Shown: positions 8,242-17,208, counted from the stretch's first letter. The stretch: 64,000 nt of DNA from Streptomyces sp. JJ36 (GCF_021696945.1 NZ_JACYHE010000014.1:1-64000); one strand, 5' to 3'. The notes: generated by a model from the sequence alone, not told the origin. Program-made: numbers and translations.

Positions 8242-9354
8242 ATGCGGAACCACCACGACACGGCCACCGCCGCCTACCGGGCGCTCTTCTGCGACCTGCG
8301 CACCGACCGGGTGGTGGACGTCCTGCCGCTGACGGACGCCAAGTTCGACGACTACATCGGCAAGCCCGGTTCGCTCTCCGCCACCGTCCCGCTCCCCAAC
8401 GAGGCCCTGGCCCGCCGTGCCCGTACGGCGCTGCGCCCCGGCCGCACCGCGGTGTGGCTGGAGCGGAACGGCGACCTGTGGTGGGGCGGGGTGCTGTGGA
8501 CCTGCACCCCCTCCTCCGACCAGCAGGGCCGGATGAAGGTGCAGTTCCAGGCCGCGACCTTCGACTCGTACCTGGAGCACCGGGTGCTCTCCTCCGACCT
8601 GTCGGGCACCGCGACCGACCAGTTCGACATCGTGCGGCTGCTCGTCGCCCATGTGCAGGCGCAGCCCGGCGGGGACATCGGCCTGCGGGTCAGCCCGGCG
8701 ATGTCCGGGGTGCACCGGGACTTCGCGTACGGGTACGCGGCCCTGGCCCGGGTCCGGGAACTGCTGGACAAGCTGGGGCAGCTCGACGACGGGTTCGAGT
8801 GGCGGGTGCACTGCTACCGGGACGGCCAGGGCCGCAGGATGAAGGAACTGCGGCTCGGCCACCCGGAGATCCGGGCCGGCCACGCCGACCTGGTGCTCGA
8901 CCACCCGGGCTCGCTGCTCACCTACAGCCTGCCGTCCGACGCCACCGTGCAGGCCAACGTGTGGGTGGCGCGCGGCGAGTCGGCCAACAGCGACCAGTCG
9001 CAGGAGTCGGTGCCGCTGACCGTGCGGCACGTCGACTCCGCCGACATCGCGGGCGGCTGGCCCCGGCTGGAGGGCAGCTCCGACCACAGCTCGGTCTCCG
9101 ACGAAGAGACCCTGCACTCCCTCGCCCGTGCCGAACTCGCCCGGCACCGGCGGCCGGAGACCATCCCGCAGGTGACGGTACGCCTGGACGGCACCGTCGC
9201 CCCGGGGCTGCTGGGGGCGCGGCTGCGGCTGCGCATCCACGACCTCTGGCACCCGGACGGGGCCGACCTGCGCCACCGCATCGTCGGTCTCGCCGTGAAC
9301 CCGCCGCAGCGCGGCAAGCCGGAGACGGCGACGCTCTATCTGGAAGGGGTGTGA
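8242..9354 (+). CDS. tail hub protein (Gp37-like)
   Basis: A 370-residue protein starting eight bases after the previous gene. Near the N-terminus are a Phe-Asp-Asp-Tyr-Ile-Gly-Lys-Pro-Gly-Ser stretch and a Trp-Trp-Gly-Gly-Val-Leu-Trp motif, which match siphovirus ReqiPepy6 Gp37-like hub proteins in actinophage tails. A long middle region binds the hub, and the end contains a Leu-x-Leu-Arg-Ile-His-Asp motif. It is expected to close the distal tail tube like other tail-associated hub proteins. No lysozyme or peptidase motif was seen. Confidence 0.65.
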   Translation: MRNHHDTATAAYRALFCDLRTDRVVDVLPLTDAKFDDYIGKPGSLSATVPLPNEALARRARTALRPGRTAVWLERNGDLWWGGVLWTCTPSSDQQGRMKVQFQAATFDSYLEHRVLSSDLSGTATDQFDIVRLLVAHVQAQPGGDIGLRVSPAMSGVHRDFAYGYAALARVRELLDKLGQLDDGFEWRVHCYRDGQGRRMKELRLGHPEIRAGHADLVLDHPGSLLTYSLPSDATVQANVWVARGESANSDQSQESVPLTVRHVDSADIAGGWPRLEGSSDHSSVSDEETLHSLARAELARHRRPETIPQVTVRLDGTVAPGLLGARLRLRIHDLWHPDGADLRHRIVGLAVNPPQRGKPETATLYLEGV

Positions 9355-9360
9355 CCGGCC

Positions 9361-10074
9361 ATGGCGATCATCCCCACCGACCTGCTGGACCGGCTCCGCG
9401 CGCTGGAGCGGCAGGTACGGGAGCTGATGGGCAGCGCCAACACCGCGCCGCCCATGAACCACATCAGCGGCGGCGACGTCGTCATCGGCGACGGCGGCAG
9501 CCTGCGGGTGCGCACCGCGCTCGGGGAGGACCTGCTCTACCTGGGGCGGGTGCCGCCGGACTGGACGGACGGCAGCCCGCAGCAGGGGCTGATGCTCCGC
9601 CGTGACGACGGCACCCTCGCCCTCAGCGTGCGGACCAGCACGCCGGACACGCTGCCCGCGCAGCCGGTGGAGGTCCGGGACCGGCAGGGCAACGTGGTCG
9701 TCGCGGACGACGCCATGCGGTACGGGCTGGCCCGGCCGTACGTGCCGTACCCGCTGCCGGCACCGGTGGACACCGCGCTGTGGGAGTCCACCGGCGCGGT
9801 GGCGTGGACGACGCTCTACGAGGGTCCCGGGCTGGCCCAGCACCCCCGGCTGTACTGCCGCGTCGCGGCGGAGGGCGATCCGGGGGCGGAGCTGCGGCTG
9901 CTCGTGGACGACGAGCAGGTCGGGCCGGCCGGCGGTCCGGACGGGCTGGAGTTCACCGCCCCGCTGGGCGCGGAGTTCGGCGCGGCGGTCACCTTCGCCG
10001 TCCAGGCCCGGGTGGCCACGGCCGGCGACACCGTCCGCTGCCGCCCCCTGGCCCTCTACGGCGTCCAGTCCTGA
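9361..10074 (+). CDS. minor tail protein
   Basis: A 237-residue protein six bases after the hub gene. A short N-terminal coiled coil (Leu-Leu-Asp-Arg-Leu-Arg-Ala-Leu-Glu-Arg-Gln-Val) precedes a Gly-Gly-Asp-Val-Val-Ile-Gly-Asp-Gly-Gly beta-helix-like stretch, and the remainder is a beta-rich domain. The N-terminal coiled coil with a beta head suggests a trimeric fibre or tip component. It lies between hub and fibre genes in the same orientation and tight spacing, so it is part of the same operon. Confidence 0.55.
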   Translation: MAIIPTDLLDRLRALERQVRELMGSANTAPPMNHISGGDVVIGDGGSLRVRTALGEDLLYLGRVPPDWTDGSPQQGLMLRRDDGTLALSVRTSTPDTLPAQPVEVRDRQGNVVVADDAMRYGLARPYVPYPLPAPVDTALWESTGAVAWTTLYEGPGLAQHPRLYCRVAAEGDPGAELRLLVDDEQVGPAGGPDGLEFTAPLGAEFGAAVTFAVQARVATAGDTVRCRPLALYGVQS

Positions 10075-10163
10075 CCCCGCGGCTGCGCCCCGCCGGGCCG
10101 GGCGCCCGCCGCCCGGCCCGGCCCCGCGCCCCACACCCCTCTTCGACGCAAGGAGATCCCTTC

Positions 10164-11624
10164 GTGCTTCCTGCATCCATCCCCACCGTGACCGTGTCCG
10201 CGCGGTACCTGAGCCCCGACGGGCGTCCGCTGTCCGGCTCCGTCGAGTTCCGGCCGCCCGCGATGCTCACCCACTCCGCCACCGACGTCTTCGTCGGCGG
10301 CCCGACCGTCGCCCGCCTCGACGCCGAGGGCCGGATCAGCCTCGCGCTGCCCGCCACCGACGGCGACGGCTGGAACCCGGCCGAGTGGACCTACACCGTC
10401 AGCGAGCGGCTGTCCGGCGTGCGGAACCCGCGCACGTACCAGGTCGCGCTCCCCGCCGCCCAGACCACCGTGGACCTGGCCGACCTGGCGCCCGCCGACC
10501 CCGCCACGCCCGACTACGTGGCCGTGCCCGGCCCGCCCGGGCCGCAGGGCGAGCCGGGCCCGCAGGGACCGGCGGGCGAACCCGGCCTGGTCCGGTCCGT
10601 GAACGGCGTCTCTGAGCCCGACATCGTCCTGGCCCCCGGCGACCTCGGTGCAGTGCCGCAGGCGTCGGTGGGCGCGCCGGACGGTGTCGCCGGGCTCGGC
10701 CCGGACGGCGTCGTCCCGGTGAGCCAGCTCCCCGCCGGCACCGGGGAGGGCGTCTCCTCGGTCAACGGCCAGACCGGCGCGGTGGTACTCACCGCGACCG
10801 ACGTCGGCGCCCTCGACCAGGCCACGGGCGACGCCCGCTACCTGGGCATCGACGCCGCCCCGGTGAAGTCCGTCAACGGCCTCACCGGCGACGTCACGCT
10901 GACCGCCGCCGAGGTGTCGGCGGTGGCGGCGGGCGAGGCGGTGCTGCTCGCCGGCGACCAGCAGGTGGAGGGGGCGAAGACCTTCACCACCCCGCCGGCC
11001 ACCACCGCCGACCCGGCCGGGGCCGACCAGCTCGCCCGGCGCGGCTACGTCGACTCCGTCTCCGCCGCAGGCACCTGGTCGCCGTCCGTCTTCGGCTTCT
11101 CCGGCTGGTCCTTCGACCCGGCCACCACGGACGCCACCTCCGCGCAGTACTGCATCAACGGCTGGCTGTACCTCATCGGCGTGCCGCTGCACGCACCGAC
11201 GACCGTGCGGAACGTCGTGTTCTACGTCGCCGGCTACGCGGGCAACGGCGCCCTCAGCAGCAGCTCGTACGCCGGGCTCTACACCTCCGGCGGCACCCGG
11301 ATCGGGCGCACCGCCTCGCTGGACACGCTGATCCCGGCGACGAGCGGCGAGACCGTCGTCTGCCCGCTCGACGCCCCGTACGCCGCCCAGCCGGGCTACT
11401 ACTGGATCGCCCTGCTCATCAACGGTCCCGACCCGAGGAACTCCGGCCCGGGCTTCATCCGCGGCGCCAGCATCGGCGCGTGGCCGGGCGGCAGCGCCCG
11501 GATGCCGGGCACCTTCGTCCGGCACGGGCGGCTGTCCACCACCGGGCAGACCTCGCTGCCCTCCTCGTTCAACCCCTCCGCGGTGGAGGACGACTCCAAC
11601 GCCATCTGGGCCGCGCTGTCCTGA
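10164..11624 (+). CDS. tail fibre with collagen-like segment
   Basis: A 486-residue protein; the GTG at 10164 follows an AAGGAG ribosome site, so the long open frame upstream is not used. Residues 1-115 form a beta-rich anchoring domain. A Gly-Pro-Pro/Gly-Pro-Gln type Gly-x-Y collagen segment covers about residues 122-141. Repeated Ser-Val-Asn-Gly motifs with Val-x-Leu-Thr-Ala-x-Asp-Val-Gly-Ala follow, typical of phage fibre shafts. The last 190 residues form a Ser/Gly/aromatic-rich head. Most likely the receptor-binding fibre of the tail. Confidence 0.7.
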   Translation: MLPASIPTVTVSARYLSPDGRPLSGSVEFRPPAMLTHSATDVFVGGPTVARLDAEGRISLALPATDGDGWNPAEWTYTVSERLSGVRNPRTYQVALPAAQTTVDLADLAPADPATPDYVAVPGPPGPQGEPGPQGPAGEPGLVRSVNGVSEPDIVLAPGDLGAVPQASVGAPDGVAGLGPDGVVPVSQLPAGTGEGVSSVNGQTGAVVLTATDVGALDQATGDARYLGIDAAPVKSVNGLTGDVTLTAAEVSAVAAGEAVLLAGDQQVEGAKTFTTPPATTADPAGADQLARRGYVDSVSAAGTWSPSVFGFSGWSFDPATTDATSAQYCINGWLYLIGVPLHAPTTVRNVVFYVAGYAGNGALSSSSYAGLYTSGGTRIGRTASLDTLIPATSGETVVCPLDAPYAAQPGYYWIALLINGPDPRNSGPGFIRGASIGAWPGGSARMPGTFVRHGRLSTTGQTSLPSSFNPSAVEDDSNAIWAALS

Positions 11625-11716
11625 TCCCGGCGATGCCGTCCCGGCGCCCGCGAACATCCGGGCGGCCCCGCCCGTACGTACCGGCGGGACGCACGGCGTC
11701 CCGCCCCCGTCCACCC

Positions 11717-11766
11717 GGCCCCGCTCCGGAGCACACCGCAGCAGTGCGGCGCTCCGGGCGGGGCCC
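11717..11766 (+). terminator. hairpin between tail fibre and amidase genes
   Basis: A 16-base arm at 11717-11732 pairs with about 15 bases at 11752-11766 with a single bulge, and an inner CCGCA/TGCGG stem lies between them. The hairpin is followed by CTTCTTCCTT. This looks like a factor-independent or attenuating terminator that would reduce transcription of the lysis genes relative to the tail genes. The amidase ribosome site (GGAGG) lies directly downstream. Confidence 0.6.
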
Positions 11767-11789
11767 TTCTTCCTTCCGGAGGACCTCCC

Positions 11790-12716
11790 ATGGCCACACC
11801 CCTGACCGCCGACCGGCTCGTCGCCGCCCTGCGCCGGGAGGGCGTACGGGTCGTCGAGCACCGCTCCTGGCGCACGCACAACCGGAACCACAAGGGCGCC
11901 TGGGGGCCGGTCAACGGAGTGATGATCCATCACACCGTCACCAGCGGCACCGACGCCAGCGTCCGGCTCTGCTACGACGGCTACAGCGGCCTGCCCGGGC
12001 CGCTCTGCCACGGCGTCATCGCCAAGGACGGCACGGTGCACCTCGTCGGCAACGGCCGCGCCAACCACGCCGGGCTCGGCGACGACGAGGTACTGCGCGC
12101 CGTGATCCGCGAGGACTCCTCGCTGCCGTCCGTGAACGAGAACAACACCGACGGCAACGCCCGCTTCTACGGCTTCGAGTGCGTCAACCTCGGCGACGGC
12201 GACGACCCGTGGCCGGACGCCCAGCTCGAGGCGATCGAGCGGGCGAGCGCCGCGATCTGCCGCGCCTACGGCTGGCACGCGGAGAGCGTCGTCGGCCACA
12301 AGGAGTGGCAGGTCGGCAAGATCGACCCGCGCGGCTTCTCCATGGAGGGCATGCGGCGCCGGATAGCCGACCGGCTCGCGGGAGGCCGCGACGGGGACGA
12401 CGCCTCCGGTGGGGACGACGGGGCGGACGGCTGCCACGGGGACGGCGGGGGCGACAGCAGCCCCCGTTACCAGCCGTTCCCGGGGGCCGACTGGTTCCAC
12501 CCGGCGCCGCGCTCGGCGATCGTCACGGCGATGGGCGAGCGTCTGGTGGCCGAGGGCTGCTCGGCGTACGCGGTCGGCCCCGGGCCGCAGTGGACCGACG
12601 CGGACCGGCGCTCGTACGCGAAGTGGCAGCACAAGCTGGGCTTCCGCGGCGCGGACGCGGACGGCTGGCCGGGCCGCACCTCCTGGACGGCCCTGAAGGT
12701 GCCGTACCAGGGGTGA
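11790..12716 (+). CDS. N-acetylmuramoyl-L-alanine amidase (endolysin)
   Basis: A 308-residue protein with an amidase_2-type zinc fold: the Met-Ile-His-His-Thr motif at His47-His48, a Gly-Phe-Glu-Cys motif in the middle and a Gly-His-Lys-Glu-Trp motif at His170, followed by Lys-Ile-Asp-Pro-Arg. A Gly/Asp-rich linker (about residues 195-225) leads to a C-terminal domain ending in a Tyr-x-Lys-Trp-Gln-x-Lys-Leu-Gly-Phe-x-Gly peptidoglycan-binding pattern. It cleaves the amide between muramic acid and L-alanine. There is no signal peptide, so it should need the neighbouring holin-like protein. Confidence 0.85.
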   Translation: MATPLTADRLVAALRREGVRVVEHRSWRTHNRNHKGAWGPVNGVMIHHTVTSGTDASVRLCYDGYSGLPGPLCHGVIAKDGTVHLVGNGRANHAGLGDDEVLRAVIREDSSLPSVNENNTDGNARFYGFECVNLGDGDDPWPDAQLEAIERASAAICRAYGWHAESVVGHKEWQVGKIDPRGFSMEGMRRRIADRLAGGRDGDDASGGDDGADGCHGDGGGDSSPRYQPFPGADWFHPAPRSAIVTAMGERLVAEGCSAYAVGPGPQWTDADRRSYAKWQHKLGFRGADADGWPGRTSWTALKVPYQG

Positions 12717-12952
12717 AGGGGTGTGACGGCCGGGCCGGGGGCGAGCGCCCGGGGCGCGGGGCCGGGAGGCGGGGCCGCAGGGCGGAGGCCGGGCGCCGTC
12801 GCGCCGAAGCCTTCCCCGTCCCCGCCGGCCCGGACGTCCGCGGGTCCGGACGCCCGCCGGCCCCCGACAACCCGCCGGCCCGGACGCCCCCAGAACCCGT
12901 AGGACCCGTAGGACCCGAACGCCCCGTTGGACCCGTTCTGAAAGGAAGAGAC

Positions 12953-13195
12953 ATGTCCGAAGCCGCGATCCGCACCGCCCGGACGGTTCTGCAGACCGCC
13001 GTCGCGCTGGCCGTCGTCCTGCCCGCAGTGGTCGAGGCCTCCGGTGTCCCGGAGACCCTGCCCTGGGTCGCCGGCGCACTGGCCGTGGCCGGCGGGCTGG
13101 CGCGCGTGATGGCCCTGCCCCAGGTGCAGGCGTTCCTGCCGCGCCGGCTGCGCATCGAGCTGCCGGAGGAGGTGGGTACGCGTGACCGGCGGTGA
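12953..13195 (+). CDS. holin-like small membrane protein
   Basis: An 80-residue protein with two hydrophobic segments (about residues 11-30 and 38-57) and a charged C-terminal tail. A strong AAAGGAAG ribosome site precedes the ATG. Its place between an endolysin and an XhlA-like protein and its size suit a class II type holin that permeabilises the membrane. The family cannot be named from sequence alone. Confidence 0.6.
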   Translation: MSEAAIRTARTVLQTAVALAVVLPAVVEASGVPETLPWVAGALAVAGGLARVMALPQVQAFLPRRLRIELPEEVGTRDRR

Positions 13196-13451
13196 TCCGG
13201 AGGCGGACGTCCCGGCCGCCGTCGCCCTGGAGCTGGAACGGCTGCGCGGCACCGTCGAGGCCGGGTTCACCCGGGTCGACGGCGCGCTGGCGCTGCTGGT
13301 GCAGCGGAACGACCAGACCGACAAGCAGCTCGACGACCACGAGGCCCGCATCGACGCCCTGGAACGCACCCGCTGGCCGCTGGCCAGCCTGACCGCCCTG
13401 GCGGCGGTCGCCGGAGCGGTCCTCGCCGCCTGGCAGCTCGCCGGGCACTGA
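13182..13451 (+). CDS. XhlA-like lysis-associated protein
   Basis: An 89-residue protein overlapping the holin-like gene by 14 bases, so translation is probably coupled. An acidic N-terminus is followed by an amphipathic coiled coil (residues about 20-60, ending Asp-x-His-Glu-Ala-Arg-Ile-Asp-Ala-Leu-Glu) and a single C-terminal membrane segment. This plan resembles haemolysin XhlA family proteins, which assist host lysis in several Gram-positive phages. The match is by architecture. Confidence 0.5.
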   Translation: MTGGDPEADVPAAVALELERLRGTVEAGFTRVDGALALLVQRNDQTDKQLDDHEARIDALERTRWPLASLTALAAVAGAVLAAWQLAGH

Positions 13452-13471
13452 CCGGGGTCGGGGCGCGGGGC

Positions 13472-13510
13472 GCCGGGCGTGCCGGGCACCTGCGGCCCGG
13501 CACGCCCGGC
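13472..13510 (+). terminator. perfect 16-bp hairpin ending the phage module
   Basis: Bases 13472-13487 and 13495-13510 are perfect inverted complements with a seven-base loop, 21 bases after the stop of the last phage gene. The stem is almost all G-C and is followed by CCTTCGG rather than a long T-run, as is common in Streptomyces. It probably ends transcription of the tail and lysis operon. Confidence 0.7.
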
Positions 13511-13797
13511 CCTTCGGCCCGCGCCCGCAGGCACGGCGCCCACGGTCCGCACGACTGCGGGCCATGGGCGACCCTCGCCCGGGAGGGGTGAAGGTCACTA
13601 CGTGGCCCCAGCCCAGGGCGGCCCGCAGCCGCCGGCCCGCGCGCGCCCCACGGCACCCCGGGTCGGCACCCGCACCGAGTCCTGGCACGCACCGCCGCAC
13701 GGCCGCGACTACGACAACGGCACCGCCGCACGGAAACAGCACCGCCGCACGGCAGCCGGTGCCGGCACCGAACGGCCACAGGCACGGTGCGTCGCCG
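13511..13797. repeat. non-coding spacer with three spaced 14-base direct repeats
   Basis: Together with 13452-13510 this is a 346-base gap. It contains three exact copies of a 14-base unit (GCACCGCCGCACGG) at 13689-13702, 13720-13733 and 13739-13752. No gene, tRNA or attachment site is recognisable. The gap separates the phage module from core chromosome, so the phage element's right boundary should lie here or a little beyond. Confidence 0.45.
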
Positions 13798-14805
13798 TCA
13801 CTCCGCGCCGGCGGGCTCCCCCTGCACGCCCCCGGCCTGCGAGGCACCGCCCTCCGCAGAACCCCCGGCGGAACCGTCCGCGCCCGCGGACTCCCCCGCG
13901 GACTGCTTGTCGTGGAGCTGCATCGGCTCGGCGCGGGTCTCGTCGATCACCGGGGGCGGCGGCTGCGGCGGCTTGGGCATGACAGCGGCCTCCGAGTGCC
14001 CGCCGCAGCCGAAGCTGAGGGAGACCACGCGCCCGTCTGCGGGGCTGTACTCGTTCGCGCACACCCCGAACGCCTGCCGGAGGGACCCGGACAGCGGCAT
14101 CAGGAAGCCGCAGGTGGCACAGGAAGCGGGCGCGGCCTGCGCCATGGGGGTCTTGGGCCCGTGCGTCTCCTCCCAGCGGTCGGCCGCCTCGTGCAGGCCG
14201 TACCGGGAGAGGACCCGGGCGCGCGCCATACCCAGCTCCTCCGCGACGGCGCCGATACTGCCGCGCTCCGGCGGCCCGGCCTGGGCTCGGGCGAAGCCGG
14301 GGGAGATCTCGACGTCCTCCTCCTCGGCGAGCTCCCCCGCCTCCTCCATGAGGTGGACCTCCTCGGAGACCACCGAGTTGGGGGGTGGCGTGTCCTCGCC
14401 GGTGTAGCCCGGCTCCAGGCGGAGGTCGTCGGCCTCGGTCGGGAGCAGGTCCCCCGGACCGAGGTCGCCGGGGCGCAGCCGTTCGCTCCACGGCACCCAC
14501 TCCGGGGCGAGCAGCGCGTCGGGACCGGGCAGCAGCACCGTCTCGTCCAGGGTGACGACCTTCGCGCGGGAGGCACGGGTCACCGTGGCGGCCCAGCGCC
14601 AGCCGCGGTAGCCGGGCTCGTGGGACTCGAAGAAGTGCGTCACGACGCGGTCGCCCTCGGCGACCGCCTCGATCCAGTCGCCGACCGTGCCGGGGCGAGC
14701 GGCCTCCTCAGCTCCCTCGCGCGCCAGTTCGACGGCCTCGGCGCAGAGCCGGTCCGGCGTACGGGAGGAACGGCGGCTTCGCTGGTTTCGCGTGGCGGCA
14801 CTCAT
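13798..14805 (-). CDS. DUF3027 domain protein
   Basis: A 335-residue protein. After a basic N-terminus comes a conserved Glu-Gly-Asp-Arg-Val-Val-Thr-His-Phe-Phe-Glu region (about residues 49-60) and a Gly-Trp-Arg-Trp-Ala-Ala-Thr-Val-Thr-Arg stretch, which are the hallmark of the actinobacterial DUF3027 family. A Cys-x2-Cys pair lies near residue 231 with another Cys-rich patch following. The C-terminal 50 residues are low-complexity Gly/Ala/Ser/Pro. ATG 14805 is the first start after a long low-quality open stretch. Function unknown; the gene is core rather than phage. Confidence 0.75.
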   Translation of the reverse strand: MSAATRNQRSRRSSRTPDRLCAEAVELAREGAEEAARPGTVGDWIEAVAEGDRVVTHFFESHEPGYRGWRWAATVTRASRAKVVTLDETVLLPGPDALLAPEWVPWSERLRPGDLGPGDLLPTEADDLRLEPGYTGEDTPPPNSVVSEEVHLMEEAGELAEEEDVEISPGFARAQAGPPERGSIGAVAEELGMARARVLSRYGLHEAADRWEETHGPKTPMAQAAPASCATCGFLMPLSGSLRQAFGVCANEYSPADGRVVSLSFGCGGHSEAAVMPKPPQPPPPVIDETRAEPMQLHDKQSAGESAGADGSAGGSAEGGASQAGGVQGEPAGAE

Positions 14806-15307
14806 GCAGCACTCACAAGAATCGTCTCTCCTGCGCCGTAGCGCCCTCGTCGCAGACCGGGCCGTGCCCCCGTACGGCCGCGTGGGGCGGGTGGCGGACG
14901 GAGCGGGACCTGGGAGCCGCTGCGGACGTCCGTGCCCGCACTCGAGGGCCGTGCGGAGCGCACCGTCCACCCACGCTACCCCACCACGCCGGGGGCGCGT
15001 CCCCCGGATCGCCCGCCCCGCGCACGACGGCGCGGCAGCGCGTCGCATGCGCCTGCCGCCGCGGCGACGCACCACGCGCACCCGGAGGCCGCACCACCCG
15101 CACCATGGAAGACACACGCATCCCCCGCCGGGAGCAGCACGCCCCCGTTCCCGACCCACACCGTCCCCGCACGCGCCCCCGCCCCCCACGCCCCACGCAC
15201 ATCCCCCTCCACCCCACTCACCCCGCCCGCGCGCCGCGCCGCCGCCTCTCCCCGATCCGTGGCGCGGTGGCGCGGTAGCGCGCGGCATCTGGGGCACACT
15301 GAACGGC
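14806..15307. other. divergent intergenic region between DUF3027 and MFS genes
   Basis: Five hundred bases separate the two divergent starts. Frames within it are shadows without ribosome sites. On the reverse strand a TAGCGT hexamer near 14975 could be a -10 for the DUF3027 gene. A 7-bp hairpin (14989-14995 with 15001-15007) lies close by. On the forward strand CACACT at 15295-15300 lies seven bases before the MFS GTG. Nothing else was recognised. Confidence 0.4.
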
Positions 15308-16690
15308 GTGGCTGCCGACGAGGCGTACCTGGATGGTGACGAACGGCCCGCGCGCGTCCGCCCGGGACGGCTCCAGCGCGTGGGTGGTGCCGTGCGTCGC
15401 CCGCCCGCCGCACTCGCCCGCCGCATCCGGCGGGCCACGCACGCGCACGGCGCGGGCGAGTCCGGACTGGGCAAGCTGATCGAGCTGCACGCGGTGAACG
15501 CCGCGGGCGACATGCTCATCACGGTCGCCCTCGCCTCCACCATCTTCTTCTCCGTGCCGACGGCCGAGGCGCGCGGCCGGGTGGCGCTCTACCTGCTGGT
15601 GACGATGGCGCCGTTCGCGCTGCTGGCGCCGGTGATCGGCCCGCTGCTGGACCGCATACCGCACGGCCGCCGGGCGGCGATGGCCGCCGCGATGCTGGCC
15701 CGGGCGCTGCTGGCGCTCACCCTGGCCGGCGCGGTGGCCACGGGTGACCTGGAGCTGTACCCGGCGGCGCTCGGCGTGCTGGTCTCCTCGAAGGCGTACG
15801 GCGTGGTCCGCTCCGCCGTGGTGCCGCGGCTGCTGCCGCCCCGTATCTCTCTGGTCCGGGCGAACTCGCGCGTCACCCTCTCCGGGCTGCTGGCCACCGG
15901 CGCGGCGGCACCCGTCGGCGCGGGGCTGCACCAACTGGGCCCGGCCTGGCCGCTGTACGGCGCGATGGCGCTCTTCGTGCTCGGCGTCTTCCTCTCCTTC
16001 TCGCTCGACCACAAGGTCGACTCGGCGAAGGGCGAGGCCCGGGTGCGGCTCGGGCCGGCGCACCTGCCGGGCCGCGGTGAGAAGGCGCCGCGGCCCGGGC
16101 TGCGGACGGTGGGCGCCCCCGTGCGCAACGGCCTGGTGGCCAACTCGTGTGTGCGCGCCCTCTCCGGCTTCCTGATCTTCTTCCTCGCCTTCCTGCTCCG
16201 GGAGGAGCCGCTGGCCGGCATGTCGGCGGCCGTCTCGCTGGGCCTGGTCGCGGTCGCGGCCGGCACCGGCAACGCGCTGGGCACCGCGATCGGGGCGTGG
16301 CTCAAGGCGCGCGGCCCGGAGGTGATCATCGCCACGGTGCTGGCCTGCGCGCTGGGCGCGACGGTGCTGGCGGCCGCCTTCTACGGCACTCCCACGGTCG
16401 CCACGGTCACCGCGACGGCCGGGATCGTGCAGGCGCTGGCCAAGCTGTCGCTGGACGCGCTGATCCAGCGGGACGTGCCGGAGGAGGTGCGGACGTCCGC
16501 CTTCGCCCGCTCGGAGACGCTGATGCAGATGTCGTGGGTGGTGGGCGGCGCCATCGGCATCTCGCTGCCGCTGGTCGGCACCCTGGGCATGTCGGTCGGG
16601 GCGGCGATCGTCGCCGTGGGCACGCTCACGGCGGTACGCGGCGTGCTGCTGTCGTCCCGCCGGGGGACGCCGCACCCGCGCGTGGCCTGA
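15308..16690 (+). CDS. MFS transporter
   Basis: A 460-residue protein with about ten to twelve hydrophobic segments from residue 70 onward, including a Leu-Leu-Val-Thr-Met-Ala-Pro-Phe-Ala-Leu-Leu-Ala-Pro-Val-Ile-Gly-Pro segment with Asp-Arg after it, like the loop 2-3 motif of major facilitator proteins. A polar N-terminal tail of about 60 residues precedes it. The GTG at 15308 was chosen because the upstream frame is poor and a CACACT -10-like hexamer lies seven bases before it. It precedes a DUF2771 lipoprotein gene and mqnB. The substrate is unknown. Confidence 0.75.
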   Translation: MAADEAYLDGDERPARVRPGRLQRVGGAVRRPPAALARRIRRATHAHGAGESGLGKLIELHAVNAAGDMLITVALASTIFFSVPTAEARGRVALYLLVTMAPFALLAPVIGPLLDRIPHGRRAAMAAAMLARALLALTLAGAVATGDLELYPAALGVLVSSKAYGVVRSAVVPRLLPPRISLVRANSRVTLSGLLATGAAAPVGAGLHQLGPAWPLYGAMALFVLGVFLSFSLDHKVDSAKGEARVRLGPAHLPGRGEKAPRPGLRTVGAPVRNGLVANSCVRALSGFLIFFLAFLLREEPLAGMSAAVSLGLVAVAAGTGNALGTAIGAWLKARGPEVIIATVLACALGATVLAAAFYGTPTVATVTATAGIVQALAKLSLDALIQRDVPEEVRTSAFARSETLMQMSWVVGGAIGISLPLVGTLGMSVGAAIVAVGTLTAVRGVLLSSRRGTPHPRVA

Positions 16691-16716
16691 CGGGGACCGC
16701 CCGGTAGCCTGCCCGC

Positions 16717-17208
16717 ATGACCTACGCGATCCCCGGCAGGCGGCGCGGCCTGCGCGCCGCTTCCGCCGTCGGTGCCGTGTCCCTCGGCCTGCTCGCCCTC
16801 TCCGCCTGTGAGAAGCCGACCCCGCTGACGACCGTGACCGTCGGCGACACCACGGTGACCACCGAGGCCGCCTGCTACGAGGACGGCGACAAGCTCGCCC
16901 AGAAGAAGTTCGGGAAGTGCCTCGAGAAGAAGGCCGAGGAGTCCATCACGGTGGAGGCCGGGGAGAAGATCCGTTTCGGGGTCGAGCCGGCCATGGCCGA
17001 GACCGGCTGGATGCTCTTCGTCAACGGTCAGCCGGTGCTTCCGGAGCCCGTCGACCAGACCTACCGCTCCTTCCCGGGGGACGCGTTCTTCCAGCAGCAG
17101 GGCGGGGCCGGCGGCGGCGAGCCGCAGAAGACCCAGGTCAGCGTCGTGGAGACGAAGGACGGCGACGTCTACGGCGTCTGGCACCTCCGCATCGAGCGCG
17201 CCGGCTAG
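16717..17208 (+). CDS. DUF2771 family lipoprotein
   Basis: A 163-residue exported protein. A twin-Arg-like basic N-terminus and hydrophobic core lead to a lipobox Leu-Ser-Ala-Cys with the lipidated Cys near residue 31. The mature part has one further Cys pair (Ala-Cys-Tyr and Lys-Cys-Leu) and a Gly-Val-Trp-His-Leu-Arg-Ile end typical of actinobacterial DUF2771. A TAGCCT hexamer at 16705-16710 is six bases before the ATG, so the mRNA may be leaderless. Function unknown; it sits between an MFS gene and the menaquinone genes. Confidence 0.75.
   Translation: MTYAIPGRRRGLRAASAVGAVSLGLLALSACEKPTPLTTVTVGDTTVTTEAACYEDGDKLAQKKFGKCLEKKAEESITVEAGEKIRFGVEPAMAETGWMLFVNGQPVLPEPVDQTYRSFPGDAFFQQQGGAGGGEPQKTQVSVVETKDGDVYGVWHLRIERAG

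Noticed and set aside
1..13510. Tail module as a complete prophage or an extracellular contractile particle
   Set aside because: No integrase, terminase, capsid, sheath or contractile baseplate gene is in the window; only the distal siphovirus-type tail and lysis part can be seen, so completeness cannot be judged.
10056..13847. A 1263-residue reverse-strand frame opposite fibre and lysis genes
   Set aside because: Spans several clear forward genes and their gaps; no ribosome site or domain.
14932..15413. Several 60-145 residue frames in the DUF3027-MFS gap
   Set aside because: They overlap one another on both strands, lack ribosome sites and show no domain.
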